A stretch of 64,000 bases of DNA from Sipunculus nudus (taxonomy: Eukaryota > Annelida > Sipuncula > Golfingiida > Sipunculidae), in contig CM049307.1 in the NCBI GenBank assembly GCA_026874595.1, positions 76,236,643 through 76,300,642 on the forward strand, given 5' to 3'. The translations under genes and the position numbers were made by a program. Below are positions 12,190 through 23,678 of this stretch, piece by piece; positions within the stretch are counted from its first letter, which is position 1, and every line of letters starts with the position of its first letter. Below the pieces are notes generated by a model. The model saw only the letters and a program-made list of their open reading frames with translations. It was not told where the DNA came from and made no database searches.

Positions 12190-12770
12190 TTGCACTCATA
12201 GCCCAAGGTCACGGTTGTCAAATTATAAGACTACCGTAGTATTTTGATGAAAAGCTTGCAACATAAATCATTTTAAGCTTATATTATAATCTAATTAAGC
12301 AATCAAAAATCCATGTTGCCATTTGTTCCCTACAGTTTCATAACAAAACAAAATTAAGGTCAAGGTCAGGCATTTAATACTAGTATGTACTAGTATATTG
12401 AATTTTGCCAGGGTCAGTTGTCATTTCGTGGGAATTGCATGAAAATAACTGGCAATTAATATATATCATTTTAAAGGTTTTAACATCAAGTTATATCGAT
12501 CAATCTAAAAATCCATGATGCAATTTTCCTTATGCAGTTTCAAGGTCATCAAACAAGGTCAAGGTATTGGGTTTTGATATTTATTACATTTTCCAATGCA
12601 TGGTCACTTGTCATTCGAGAGGATTTCACGAAAACAACTGACAAAATACATGATTTAAAGATTATAACCGTCCTTATCAACCTACAAACCTAAGTTGCCT
12701 CATTTTCTTTATAGGATAAAGGTCAATGGGCAAGGTCAAAGTCATGGCTTTTGATATTTCATTTCCTTTC
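12190..12770. repeat. Degenerate ~190-bp tandem units
   Basis: Three to four imperfect units share 'aatccatgttgcc' or 'aatccatgatgc', 'caaggtcaaggt' and 'tcacttgtcatt'. Heavily diverged. No coding potential. Confidence 0.45.
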
Positions 12771-12916
12771 TTCATTAAATTCCCGCGGAATTACAGCTGA
12801 TCCTGGACTATCAGATCGACTCACTGCATGGCCAACCTACATATGTTGGATGTACCCACGTGGACCAGCATACATTGTCATTCAACACTGGTCAATTAAA
12901 TTTGCATATTGGAACT

Positions 12917-13015
12917 ATATACTGTGGTTGCCTTTTGTTCACCAAGGTTTTAATTTGGCGATATTCGCGAATGGGAATAATTCGCGAATATTAAACCCTC
13001 CGGAATAAGACCCAT
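12917..13015. mobile_element. Solo end of the TACTGTGGTTG MITE
   Basis: Matches the left end of the element at 5830-6237 (TACTGTGGTTGCC then 'ggttttaattt'), and continues to 'aaaccctccggaataag', which resembles 5905-5923. The other terminal repeat was not found. Confidence 0.45.
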
Positions 13016-13079
13016 CTAAGGTGAACAAGAGATGATGATGATTATGCACAAAGAGAATAGGCCTATTATAATAGTTATT

Positions 13080-13308
13080 AGGCCAAAAAAAAATTATAAA
13101 AGGTATGGTTCTCAGGGACCGCCCGCGTCAATTTTAAACCCCCACATCAAAAATTTTTACTTTTATGCTTTTCCCTTGTCTTTAACATTTTCATCGAAAC
13201 ATACAAAAATTAAAAAGAAAAAAAAACGCTTGCCCGCATTGATTTATGAAAAAAGGTGCCTGAGAACCACACATTATTTTTTATTTGGCCTTGCAACTTT
13301 GAAAATAT
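13080..13308. mobile_element. MITE with AGGCCAAAA terminal inverted repeats, copy 1
   Basis: The ends are AGGCCAAAAA...TATGGTTCTCAGG and the inverse CCTGAGAACCA...TTTGGCCT, an inverted repeat of about 40 bp with A-run variation. Two further copies lie at 36342-36687 and 40856-41105. The ORF across it is a chance frame. Confidence 0.65.
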
Positions 13309-13856
13309 TGTTCGTTAATCAGCAACCTAATGTGTGCTTGGAATCGGAGCTGGCCAATGCAAACATGCACGCATTCATTATTGTAAAACATGCAGTAAAT
13401 CACCAGGGATATATCTGACTTAGGGCATAAAAAATGACTGTAACAGAAATGAGTGAGGTAATGTCGGATTTATTTTTATGTTATAATAAATACGTACATC
13501 TACTGCCTCCATTAACCCTACATTCTAATTAGCCGGTCCAAGAGATAGCTAGCCGTGACAAACACGACACAGTTAGGACCCCCTCTGGCAAGCTCGTAAT
13601 CTGGCCATAATGTCAGAGGGCCGATCTAGCGCTAAGAGATAGCCGGCTTGTCACCAAGCTTTGTCTGAGCCCTGTAGAGGGCGGAGTCATACACTTACTG
13701 AATTGTGATTGGCGGATAAGCCAGGGATTGGCGGGTTAACAAGTGGACAAAAGAAAGCCGGGGGGCAGGGGCGTAGCCAAGGGGGGGGGGGGGCCGCAGG
13801 GGGCCATGCCCCCCCCCGCATCCAGTACCTCGCCGTTCTTTTTGAATTTCACTTAG

Positions 13857-13860
<4 letters not shown>

Positions 13861-13932
<72 letters not shown>
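13861..13932. repeat. (TA)n microsatellite
   Basis: Uninterrupted AT dinucleotides over about 72 bp. Confidence 0.95.
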
Positions 13933-13935
<3 letters not shown>

Positions 13936-13954
13936 CATTAAACTGCTTTTCTGT

Positions 13955-14694
13955 CAGTGGCGGATCAAGAGGGGGCGCCTTCGGCGCGCGGCCCCCCATC
14001 GAGCTGCAATATCTCTTACTTTATCTAATTTCCCAATTTTCGTGATTAATTTTCATTTTTCATTTTATTAATCTATTATAAACAGTTAGATTGTAGTGCA
14101 GTTATCTGCAGTTTATTAATTTCAAATTCATTAGTTGAGGATGATGATATTTATGAACAGCTGCAAAACAACTGCAGAGCACCAAGGCCTGGTTGGGCGC
14201 GATCTGTGCTCTTAGGAGTCCTGTTTGCTGTCGAGACCACGGGCTCCAGTAAAATGCAAAGTTTAACATAAGACTTCATCATTTCAGTTAATTTTCTCCG
14301 AGCATTACATTAAAAAGATAAAATTTTGCAAGTTATTAACGTAAATGCGCCCTTTGCGCCATTGACTTTAACATGTTGAAAACGATTGAAATTTTATATC
14401 ATTATTTTGAAGAAATATAAAAAATTAAATATTAAACCTCTTTACAGTATGACATCATCACTCAAAGAGTTAGGAGAACAGTTTTTCAGGAACAGAAAAT
14501 CCTCATATTTTTTGTGTGTGAAAATTGCCTCAAAATGTTCTCTATATATTGTTTATTAAACTAAAATTCCCAATATTGAAGGGGGATACCCCCTCCATAC
14601 CCTCCCGTGGCACCTGTAATTAACCTTGATAAAACCATGTTTCATAATTGAAAATAAAAAAAATCTATATTTTCAAACACTAAAATATATAACG

Positions 14695-14777
<83 letters not shown>

Positions 14778-14857
14778 ACACTTAGTTTTCATAAATACTA
14801 TTACATATTAGCGCCCCTGTCTCCTAACCCCTTCTCCAATTTCTGGATCCGCCACTG
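13955..14857. mobile_element. hAT-like element, inner member of a nested pair
   Basis: Begins CAGTGGCGGATC and ends GGATCCGCCACTG, a 12-13-bp terminal inverted repeat. Interior AT-rich and non-coding. It carries (TA)n at 14701-14777 and follows another (TA)n at 13861-13932. Confidence 0.55.
14701..14777. repeat. (TA)n microsatellite
   Basis: AT dinucleotides over about 77 bp with one interruption (atgtat). Confidence 0.95.
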
Positions 14858-14899
14858 ATCATGGCCCCCTCCCCTCCCTCAATCCTGGCTACGCCCCGG

Positions 14900-16520
14900 G
14901 GGGGGGGGGGGGTAATAGGTTCCATAATAACAGCTCCCTCGATCAGCAACAACAAAGTAGGACAGGGTGGTTTCTATGTTTGGACCGGTCTTGAAAGGGG
15001 AAAGTTGAAGATACTAATAGAATGATAAGGCGAGAGACGTTGAGAACACTGGACGCTGAGTGGGCCACTGGGCCCACGTCTGGATTATTCAAGCACAAGC
15101 GGAAGAGTAGCAAATCTTTGGCCCCGGCCCTTGACAAGCATACTTTACATTAGGATGGCCTATTATTGGGTCAAATATAGATAAGAGGGATGGCAGGCCA
15201 TATATCTTACAACGCCACACCAAGCCAAGCGCAAAGTGACCCAAGAAGCTTCCCCAGGTCAGCTCCAGACCGCCGTTCACCGGCTCCAAGAAGCGAAGCC
15301 GGACGAGAGAGCAAAGCAGCAGCAACCACGCCCACTCCGTGCAGAACGCCCATACACCGCCTTAACCCGCATGCAGACAACACAGCCTTTCCTAGGACTC
15401 TTTGTTGCGAATGTTAAGATAGCGATCATTGTTTTCTTCATCAGCCTCCAGAATGAGATATACAGGGGAACAGCTAGTGGCGGATACATTTTCTTAGAAG
15501 GGGGGGGGGGGGGGGGTGGACACTCCTGGCACAGGTTAAGACAAGCTTAATATTCGATAAATCTTTGGCAATTTATAAAATAAATCACTCGATAGCGACA
15601 CCATCCAGAAGGGGATGACCCCCCCCCCCCCCTTTTTTTAGCCGTCGCCACCCCCTTTTTTTGTTTTCTCAATGCTTTACATATGTAAGTAAATTGTTCA
15701 TACGAGCTTTCTGGACTGTGGTTTCGCTTAAAGAGCTAGAGAATCATGCTGTGTACACTCACAGTCGTGTAAGACATAAGGCTGGTAATGTGTCCTTTAT
15801 CAATAATACTGTTCAATTGACATCTGATCTCCCAACAGTTACACAGGATGCAAAGACAAAATAATAACGGATAATCAGTAATTGTTATTTCAACAGTGCT
15901 CTGCACTTTTTTCTGTGACACTTCTTTCTCTTTTTTTTTTACCACTAAATCATTGAGTAGAAAATTAAATTCCCTTGATGCATCAGACCTACTTGGACAT
16001 TTTCTAATAGGTCATATAATCGGCCTGAGGAGTGTGTATATAGACACATTGGCTGCTTTCACATACAGCCTTTCACTAAACGCAACCCATCCGGCCGGGA
16101 ATCAAGCGGGTAATGCATTAACATGCAAATGACATGCAGCCGGATCATTAACAATAACATTTTTTTTTTATTTTAGGACATTCGTCTGTTCAAGGGAACC
16201 CTTTATTATTGCCTTGTATTTTTTTATATAAACACAAAACAGTTTTCTTATGTGTGGACGTGTATATCCCGCTTGGTTATAAATTATAATGTACAAGAAA
16301 ACAGAGGAAGATCATATATTGAGCATGTCAGTTTGTCTTTCTGTTGCATGGTGTAAGATGTCTATACAAAGTTTTAAAGATTCTCAATTTTCACCATTTT
16401 TAGTTTTAGTTATCTTAGTTTTATTTTAAACAATTGTTATTTCTAAAACCTTTTTTTAGTATAAACAGTCTTTTTACTGAAAATTGTGGTCTGGCATGTT
16501 AATCACTTCTCTTCATCACT
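14900..16520. other. Gene-free stretch with poly-G/poly-C tracts
   Basis: G-run at 15500-15517 and C-run at 15619-15632. Short ORFs at 14943-15550 lack any recognisable protein features and overlap one another on both strands. Nothing else was recognised. Confidence 0.5.
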
Positions 16521-16989
16521 TCATTTTTAGCTCAGCTGACTATAAGTCATCTGAGCTATAGTCGTGGTCCATTGTCCGTCGTCCGTCCGTCTGTCCGTCC
16601 GTAGATGTGGCACGTTTTGAAACCGTAAGACCTAGGAATCCAAAATTCAGCATACTGTTAGATGTCCCCAAGATCTCCTACCAAGCCGAAAACTGGGTCT
16701 TTGCGACTTCGTTCCTTTGAGAAATTAAGAAAAAACCTCAATTTTTTATTAAAATCCTATTTTCACACTTCAGGACTGCCTAATATCAAAACCACTCATC
16801 TGTTTTTCCTCATATTTACCATAAATATTCCTCTATATAGTTCATATGTACATGCCAGAAATTAAGTCTGTAAAGTATAAATTCTTTAAGTTATGGGCCC
16901 AAACATAATGGACTTTGTAAAAAATCAGGAAAAATAATAACTCACTTAACATGAAAAAATTTTAAACTAGAGTCTATTATATCAAGTAT

Positions 16990-16994
16990 ATAAC
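16990..16994. repeat. Target-site duplication ATAAC, left copy
   Basis: Directly precedes the TGTCACC start of the 5' LTR and equals 23679-23683 after the 3' LTR. The 5-bp size suits a Ty3/Gypsy integrase. Confidence 0.9.
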
Positions 16995-18110
16995 TGTCAC
17001 CAGAAATCGGTGACAATATGTACGGTGTTTTGTATCATAGTTTAACGAAGTCTGTTCTCTATTGATATTGACGTGAAGCGTCATCCTAAAGCGTTGACAG
17101 GTCTGGATTATATATATATATATTGTGTATTCTTGTATGAAATCCCATCGGCTATCAGCTGATTTATCTGTGTCACGCATCGTGTGTGGGTCGCCATGGT
17201 GACGTTAACAGTCAAACTAGGTCACATACATCCTTATATGGGACACTTGAGAAATAAGCCAATCAGAGAACCGGATCGCCGTATTGTGACGACGATTGTG
17301 ACGTCAGAGTTCAGGGAGAGACGCTGGAAGCTGCCTTCAGTTGGGTCTTGAAGCTTGAGGTGGCAGCACGCACGCACGAACATTGAAACGCCAGGGACGG
17401 CATAGAAGCAAGCTTCTGCATGAGGCAAGGACCCAGCTAATAAGAACTCAGCCGTGCTGCCGAAAGAGCTTCGTATTGGCGATATAGAGAGAGCGCGTTT
17501 GTCACCTGCCGGCCTAGTTCAGCTTGACCTAGATACATAACCGCCGTAAGCCGTGAACCGTTGCTACAAGAGCAAGGTCAAGGACTCTAAGCTCCTCGTA
17601 AACAAAGGGCGCTATTGCATGCATGTGAACGTGAACCTACCCGGGTCGCTGACAAGCAAGATCAGTTGAAGATAGCTAAACTCAGAAAGACTAGATATAT
17701 ATGGTACTAACCATACGCTAGATTCTGCACAAAACAGTAACCAGAGATCTCTGAAGGAACTGGACTTTATGGTTTATTATACAAACCAGTGACTCAGTAA
17801 ATATCCTATAATTTTAATGTGAAGAACTGTCGTATTGACACATCATCGCACACACTCACATTTGTGTCTCTGTAAGTATTGTCTTGAATTATATTTGTGA
17901 ATTTAACCTGATGTCTCATAGTTTCTATTGATCTGGGTGTATGATTGTCTGGTATTTTTATACACGTCCTTAAAAGAACCTGGAAATGTCACCTGTAATG
18001 ACCGGGATCTAATTTCTTGATTAATGAAATCAAGTGGCGAGCGTTAACCCATCCTATTGTTTTATAGGATATATACGTTGTAAAGTTTTCACGTTAAGTA
18101 AGGGGTGACA
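16995..18110 (+). repeat. 5' LTR
   Basis: Starts TGTCACC and ends GGGGTGACA. Within it are a CCAAT box (17259-17263, CCAATCAG) and a perfect TGACGTCA at 17299-17306, plausible U3 promoter elements. Compared with the 3' LTR it differs in a TA run near 17110, at A17439 ('gctaataag' here, 'gctcataag' there) and at A18027 ('aatgaaatc' here, 'aatgtaatc' there). Confidence 0.95.
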
Positions 18111-18115
18111 TTGTA

Positions 18116-18132
18116 TGGCGAGCGCGCCAGGA
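18116..18132 (+). promoter_or_regulatory. Putative tRNA primer-binding site
   Basis: TGGCGAGCGCGCCAGGA begins 5 nt after the LTR end; a TGG start is expected for pairing with a CCA tRNA end. I could not match it to a particular tRNA. The words TGGCGAGCG also occur inside the LTR near 18035. Confidence 0.45.
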
Positions 18133-18797
18133 TATAATTAGCCTTAAAAAACTGGCTAATTACAGTAAGTTTCAGAAGTTTTGAACTGAGAAAACAGTAC
18201 TGAAACCAGACATTCATATACTCAAACTAGAGTTGATCTGAATTAATAATTGGATATGACACCAAATTGATGTTGTAGTGTATACTTGCACAATGAAATT
18301 ACCCCACTGTTAGGAGTTAAGCACAACATTGTTTCAGGATTAGCATATACCTTGAAGATTTGGCTAGAACACATGCATGTTTTGTGAGTAATGCTAGTTC
18401 AGTGATACCTGGACATCATTATTGGGTTGATATAAACCCAGATTAGAGTGAAAATTTTTGATGTTGTTAGATACGCCTTGGTATAATTTTTCCTACACTG
18501 GTTTGTGATTGGTCACGTGGTAGGGTCTCTTGACAGGTAAGTTTACCCCTCCCGATTGGCATGGTAATCATAGGTGCATGGTGTTTATTGATATCTTGAT
18601 ATCCATCCGTCCATCCGTCTGACCCTTCGTCCGACCGTCCGTCCGTCCGTATAAGTAGATTTTGATGCGTGGAGCTACCGTAGTGTTATTGTACGGATAC
18701 CGCCGGTTCGTTAGGTTGGCTTTAACAGTACGTATTTACGGATTTTTAAGAGCGGATATTACTAGATACTGGAATCTTACTAGGTTAGAGCGTTACC
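18133..18797 (+). other. Untranslated leader of the LTR element
   Basis: Non-coding segment between primer site and ORF1. It contains a (CCGT/CCAT)n stretch at 18604-18652. No ORF of note. Confidence 0.7.
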
Positions 18798-21746
18798 ATG
18801 GAAACGTTAGAGTCACTTGTTAGATGCGGACAGGCCTTGGGGCTTAAGGACCAGGCTTTACAAGATTATGTTGAGGCTAGACGGCGTGCGGATGAGGAAC
18901 GCGAGGAAAGAGCTAGGCAACGTGAAATAGAGAAGGAACAGCGGGAATTAGAGCGTGAGCAGCGGGAATTAGAGCGCGAGCGAGAGGCTAGAGCCCACGA
19001 ATTAGAGGTTCTAAGGTTAAAGTCTGACTCTGGGGTTAAAGAAGAGAGAAGTAGGGATGTATTCCCGAAAATCCAGCTTCCACCTTTTGATGAGGCTCAC
19101 GATCAGCTTGATGCGTTTCTTGAGCGATTTGAACGATTAGCTGTATGTCAAGGCTATGATAGGGAGAATTGGGCGTTACACCTGAGTCTGTTACTGCAGG
19201 GTAAGGCGCTAGGGACTTACACACAGTTATCGGTTAGTGAGGCCATGGATTACGATAAGTTAAAGATAGCCTTGTTAAAGCGATACCAAATGACCGAAGA
19301 GGGTTATCGACACAAGTTTCGGACTTGTAGGCCTGAGCGAGGCGAAACGCCGAGTCAGTTTGCGGTGAGACTGAGTGGATACCTAGACCATTGGATAGGG
19401 ATGGCAGGGGTCGGAGGTGACTACGACGGGGTAGTTAACCTGTTGATGTGTGAGCAGTTCGTAAACTGCTGTAGTAGGGATCTCTCTATGTTTTTGAAAG
19501 AGAGACGGTGTCGTGACTTTGATAGTATGGTAGACTTAGCCGAGAGTTATACGGAGGCTCACGGTGTACACAGCCTTACAGCAGGTCCTCGTTATGGCAA
19601 TAATGTGCCGCGTCCAGCGCAACCGGTATCTCAGCCTAGAGAGAAGCGAGAGGTTGAGCGCAGTCCGGGCGGTCAGACATTTAAGCCATCAGGAGGCATC
19701 AGATGTTATTTATGTAATGAACTGGGACATAAGGCGCGGGAATGTAAGACTAGTGCCCGGTCGAGGCCTAGGTCTTCCCCTCAAGTAGGGCGTGCTGCTG
19801 GCGATCAGCAGAGGTATAGGACTAATTTTAGCCCCCTGTATAACCCAAAACAGAAACCGGAGACTATGTCAATGGCAGTAGTCGAGGCGGAAACGGAGAC
19901 AGTCGGTGCGGTGAAACCGGAAGTAGAGAGTCCGAGTCAGTCGTTAGGATTTGCTGCTCAGACAGAAGGCGGAATCTCGTTACCTGTGTGTGAAGGGCTG
20001 GTGAATGGTAAGTCAGCGAGGGTGCTGCGGGATTCGGGATGTTCCTCGGCAGGAATACGTGAGTCGTACGTGGAGCCGAATCAGTTCACCGGACACCAGG
20101 TCGAGTGTAGGTTGTTTGACGGGTCTGTAAGACAATTTCCTACGGCTAGGATTAATGTGGACTGTGCGTACTTTGTCGGTACTATCGAGGCAATGGTGGT
20201 CGGGGATGCTGTATGTGATTTAGCGCTAGGTAACGTAGCGGGAGCGCGTGGTCCGTATGATCCGGACCCGACGTGGAAGTCTGAGCGGTCCTCAGGCATA
20301 GTGTGTGACGGTGTAGAGTCACAAAAGGAGGTGTCGTCCGCGGTGGAGACACGGAGCGCTGCACGAGAGAAACAGATACCGACGCGTAGCTTGAATGTTG
20401 CAAGCCCAGTTGCCGATGTGAGTCCGGCCGAATTTTTGAAGGCGCAGGAGGAGGATGGGTCTTTAGCGCCGTATTGGAGGCTAGCTAGAGAGGCTAGAAA
20501 TGATAGTCCATTTAGAATTGAGGACGGATATTTAGTTCGGGTTGTGAGTGATAAACGGGGAGATCAAGATGGATCTCGAGTGGTGGTACCTCAGACGTTA
20601 CGGTACGACGTAATGAGGAGGGGCCACGAAGCGGTTATGGCGGGCCATCAGGGCATAGACAAAACGCACGACCGCGTGAGAACTCAGTTTTTCTGGAAAG
20701 GGATGTATAATGACATTGCTGAGTTTTGCAAGTCCTGTCCCATTTGCCAGAAAACCATACCGAAAGGCAAGGTGCCTGGAGCTACGTTAGGCCAGATGCC
20801 ATTAATTGATGAGCCCTGGCGTAGAATTTCGATGGATCTGGTTGGGCCGATCCATCCAGCGTCTGAGAGAGGTCACAGGTATATTCTGACCGTTATGGAT
20901 TATGCCACTAGATATCCGGAGGCTGTTGCTTTAAAGAACATAGATACAGTCTCCGTGGCTGATGCGCTAGTTGATATTTATGCGCGGTTAGGAGTGCCGT
21001 CAGAGGTGCTTACTGACATGGGAACACAATTTACGTCAGACCTCATGCGAGAAGTTAGCCGTGTTTTGTCTGTAAGACAGCTCACCACTACTCCTTACCA
21101 TCCTATGTGCAACGGAATGGTGGAGAGATTCAATGGAACGTTAAAGTTAATGTTGAAACGGATGTGCGAGGAAAGACCGCGAGATTGGGATCGGTACCTC
21201 AGCGCCGTGCTTTTTGCGTACCGAGAAGCGCCACATGAGAGCACAGGGTTCTCACCCTTTGAGTTGCTCTATGGTAGGATCGTTAGAGGACCGATGCGGA
21301 TTCTAAGGGATCTGTGGACCAAGCGAGATACTAGCGTCGAGACTAAAACCACGTACCAATACGTCCTGGACCTACAAGACAAACTAAGCGACACATACGC
21401 GTTAGCTAGAGAGGCGTTGAACAAATCAGCGAACAGACACAGACTGTTATATGATAGAGGTAAATGCACGCGCAGGTTTGAGGCCGGAGACGAAGTTTTG
21501 TTGTTACTCCCGACGGAGCGGAACAAATTAATGGTACAGTGGAAAGGCCCCTATACTATTGTAAACAGGGTTGGGGACTTAGACTATCGGATTAAGATTG
21601 GCGATAAGGTTAAAACCTTCCACGTGAATATGCTGAAACGGTACCATGCTAGAAACGAGCCCCAGCATATTCTGGCAGCGGTAGCCAAGGGCGCACCTGA
21701 TTCTATACATGATCCTGACTGTGTAGACGGGGAAACAGAGCACTGA
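18798..21746 (+). CDS. Gag-protease-integrase polyprotein of the LTR element (982 aa)
   Basis: Gag region: an acidic/basic coiled-coil-like stretch (about residues 28-85) and a CCHC zinc knuckle starting at Cys303 ([14 protein letters not shown]). Protease: catalytic DSG triad with Asp412, followed by a hydrophobic 'DLALGN' strand. Integrase: HHCC zinc domain from His610 with CxxC at 647-650, then a D,D-35-E core (Asp680, Asp740, Glu776) and a C-terminal GPY/F-type module ([20 protein letters not shown]). The protease passes straight to the integrase with no RT between them, so this is a genuine order and not a frame artefact. The start was chosen as the first ATG of the open frame, in a good context (accATGg). 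The frame closes with TGA just before the RT remnant. Intact and apparently translatable. Confidence 0.92.
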   Translation: METLESLVRCGQALGLKDQALQDYVEARRRADEEREERARQREIEKEQRELEREQRELEREREARAHELEVLRLKSDSGVKEERSRDVFPKIQLPPFDEAHDQLDAFLERFERLAVCQGYDRENWALHLSLLLQGKALGTYTQLSVSEAMDYDKLKIALLKRYQMTEEGYRHKFRTCRPERGETPSQFAVRLSGYLDHWIGMAGVGGDYDGVVNLLMCEQFVNCCSRDLSMFLKERRCRDFDSMVDLAESYTEAHGVHSLTAGPRYGNNVPRPAQPVSQPREKREVERSPGGQTFKPSGGIRCYLCNELGHKARECKTSARSRPRSSPQVGRAAGDQQRYRTNFSPLYNPKQKPETMSMAVVEAETETVGAVKPEVESPSQSLGFAAQTEGGISLPVCEGLVNGKSARVLRDSGCSSAGIRESYVEPNQFTGHQVECRLFDGSVRQFPTARINVDCAYFVGTIEAMVVGDAVCDLALGNVAGARGPYDPDPTWKSERSSGIVCDGVESQKEVSSAVETRSAAREKQIPTRSLNVASPVADVSPAEFLKAQEEDGSLAPYWRLAREARNDSPFRIEDGYLVRVVSDKRGDQDGSRVVVPQTLRYDVMRRGHEAVMAGHQGIDKTHDRVRTQFFWKGMYNDIAEFCKSCPICQKTIPKGKVPGATLGQMPLIDEPWRRISMDLVGPIHPASERGHRYILTVMDYATRYPEAVALKNIDTVSVADALVDIYARLGVPSEVLTDMGTQFTSDLMREVSRVLSVRQLTTTPYHPMCNGMVERFNGTLKLMLKRMCEERPRDWDRYLSAVLFAYREAPHESTGFSPFELLYGRIVRGPMRILRDLWTKRDTSVETKTTYQYVLDLQDKLSDTYALAREALNKSANRHRLLYDRGKCTRRFEAGDEVLLLLPTERNKLMVQWKGPYTIVNRVGDLDYRIKIGDKVKTFHVNMLKRYHARNEPQHILAAVAKGAPDSIHDPDCVDGETEH

Positions 21747-21747
21747 T

Positions 21748-22344
21748 AGACCTAAGACAAAGAAGGCTTTGCGAGCATTCCTAGGTCTTACAGGGTACTA
21801 TCGAAAATTCGTGCCAAACTATGCGGAAATAGCGGTCCCCTTGACTGATTAAACGCGTAAAGGTCAACCTAACAAACTAGACTGGAAACCCGTACACGAG
21901 AACGCGTACTGTTCTCTAAAGGCTAAACTGTCAGACCCTCCCATACTGAAGCTACCTGATTTCAGTAAACGATTTTATTTGAAATGTGATGCATCTGATG
22001 TGGGTATTGGCTGTATCCTGATGCAAAGACACGAGGGGATCATGCACCCAGTAGCTTATGCCAGTCGTAAACTATTGCCCAGGGAGAGAAATTACTCCAC
22101 CATCGAGAAAGAGTCATTAGCAATTGTATGGTCTGTACAGAAATTTGAGATGTACCTGGCTTGTAGACCGTTCGCCATTCAGACCGACCACAAACCATTA
22201 AAGTGTATTAGCAAATCAAAATGTGCTAATAAGAGAGTAATGAGATGGGCACTGGTTCTACAAGAGTTTAGATTTGATATTGAAGCAGTGTCAGGTAAAC
22301 TAAACCATGGACCTGATTTTCTTAGCAGACTGCCTGAGTGTTAG
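21748..22344 (+). pseudogene. RT thumb and RNase H remnant of the LTR element
   Basis: In the +1 frame relative to ORF1, directly after its stop, the reading begins at the RT C-terminal landmark [20 protein letters not shown], hits an in-frame TAA at 21850-21852 within 'PLTD*TRKGQP', and then reads through the RNase H domain to TAG at 22342. RNase H acidic landmarks are present: Asp in CDASDVGIG, Glu in IEKESLA and Asp in QTDHKPL. The RT fingers and palm with the YxDD-type catalytic motif, which would normally precede this, are absent. Deletion breakpoint near 21740-21748. Two defects, a deletion and a nonsense codon, make this part non-functional. Confidence 0.88.
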
Positions 22345-22549
22345 GATGTAATGAGCTATAATGTTTAGCCAGTTAAGTCTAAACATGTACAAGATTTTGC
22401 CCTGTGTCATAGACCGTGGGCATGTACTAATGACAACTTGTTACATGACCCTTATGTATTGCTATGTATTGCTACATGTAAATATGTTTAGCTGGACCCT
22501 GTAAGATAGAACGATACGATGTATCGAGAAAATACTGTGTATTTTCCTT
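22345..22549 (+). other. 3' untranslated part of the LTR element
   Basis: Non-coding sequence between the RNase H remnant and the polypurine tract. Nothing recognised. Confidence 0.6.
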
Positions 22550-22564
22550 AAAAGGAGGGGGTGA
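22550..22564 (+). promoter_or_regulatory. Polypurine tract
   Basis: AAAAGGAGGGGGTGA lies immediately upstream of the 3' LTR start, where plus-strand priming is expected. Confidence 0.85.
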
Positions 22565-23678
22565 TGTCACCAGAAATCGGTGACAATATGTACGGTGTTT
22601 TGTATCATAGTTTAACGAAGTCTGTTCTCTATTGATATTGACGTGAAGCGTCATCCTAAAGCGTTGACAGGTCTGGATTGTATATATATATTGTGTATTC
22701 TTGTATGAAATCCCATCGGCTATCAGCTGATTTATCTGTGTCACGCATCGTGTGTGGGTCGCCATGGTGACGTTAACAGTCAAACTAGGTCACATACATC
22801 CTTATATGGGACACTTGAGAAATAAGCCAATCAGAGAACCGGATCGCCGTATTGTGACGACGATTGTGACGTCAGAGTTCAGGGAGAGACGCTGGAAGCT
22901 GCCTTCAGTTGGGTCTTGAAGCTTGAGGTGGCAGCACGCACGCACGAACATTGAAACGCCAGGGACGGCATAGAAGCAAGCTTCTGCATGAGGCAAGGAC
23001 CCAGCTCATAAGAACTCAGCCGTGCTGCCGAAAGAGCTTCGTATTGGCGATATAGAGAGAGCGCGTTTGTCACCTGCCGGCCTAGTTCAGCTTGACCTAG
23101 ATACATAACCGCCGTAAGCCGTGAACCGTTGCTACAAGAGCAAGGTCAAGGACTCTAAGCTCCTCGTAAACAAAGGGCGCTATTGCATGCATGTGAACGT
23201 GAACCTACCCGGGTCGCTGACAAGCAAGATCAGTTGAAGATAGCTAAACTCAGAAAGACTAGATATATATGGTACTAACCATACGCTAGATTCTGCACAA
23301 AACAGTAACCAGAGATCTCTGAAGGAACTGGACTTTATGGTTTATTATACAAACCAGTGACTCAGTAAATATCCTATAATTTTAATGTGAAGAACTGTCG
23401 TATTGACACATCATCGCACACACTCACATTTGTGTCTCTGTAAGTATTGTCTTGAATTATATTTGTGAATTTAACCTGATGTCTCATAGTTTCTATTGAT
23501 CTGGGTGTATGATTGTCTGGTATTTTTATACACGTCCTTAAAAGAACCTGGAAATGTCACCTGTAATGACCGGGATCTAATTTCTTGATTAATGTAATCA
23601 AGTGGCGAGCGTTAACCCATCCTATTGTTTTATAGGATATATACGTTGTAAAGTTTTCACGTTAAGTAAGGGGTGACA
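22565..23678 (+). repeat. 3' LTR
   Basis: Same termini as the 5' LTR, near-identical throughout. Followed by the ATAAC duplication at 23679-23683. Confidence 0.95.

Larger units (their letters stand above)
13766..14897. mobile_element. hAT-like element, outer member of a nested pair
   Basis: Begins CAGGGGCGTAGCCAAGG and ends CCTGGCTACGCCCC, imperfect terminal inverted repeats of the CAGGG type common in hAT-derived elements. Poly-G and poly-C runs lie just inside. It holds a second element at 13955-14857. A convincing 8-bp target duplication was not found. Confidence 0.5.
16995..23678 (+). mobile_element. Ty3/Gypsy LTR retrotransposon, Gmr1-type gene order, RT core deleted
   Basis: A 6.68-kb element with two LTRs (1116 and 1114 bp), TGTCACC...GGTGACA termini, a 5-bp ATAAC duplication, a putative primer site after the 5' LTR and a purine tract before the 3' LTR. 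ORF1 encodes Gag, protease and integrase without a break. An RT-thumb/RNase H remnant follows it. Integrase upstream of RT/RNase H is the copia-like order known in Gmr1-type Gypsy elements. By eye the LTRs differ at three bases and one 2-bp indel, so the insertion is young. The element cannot encode its own RT. Confidence 0.93.

Noticed and set aside
13032..13418. Plus-strand ORF of 128 codons
   Set aside because: Runs across a MITE and unique flank; composition and repeat origin argue against a gene.
15089..15550. Cluster of overlapping ORFs on both strands
   Set aside because: Mutually overlapping, no recognisable domain or splice partner; due to locally higher GC.
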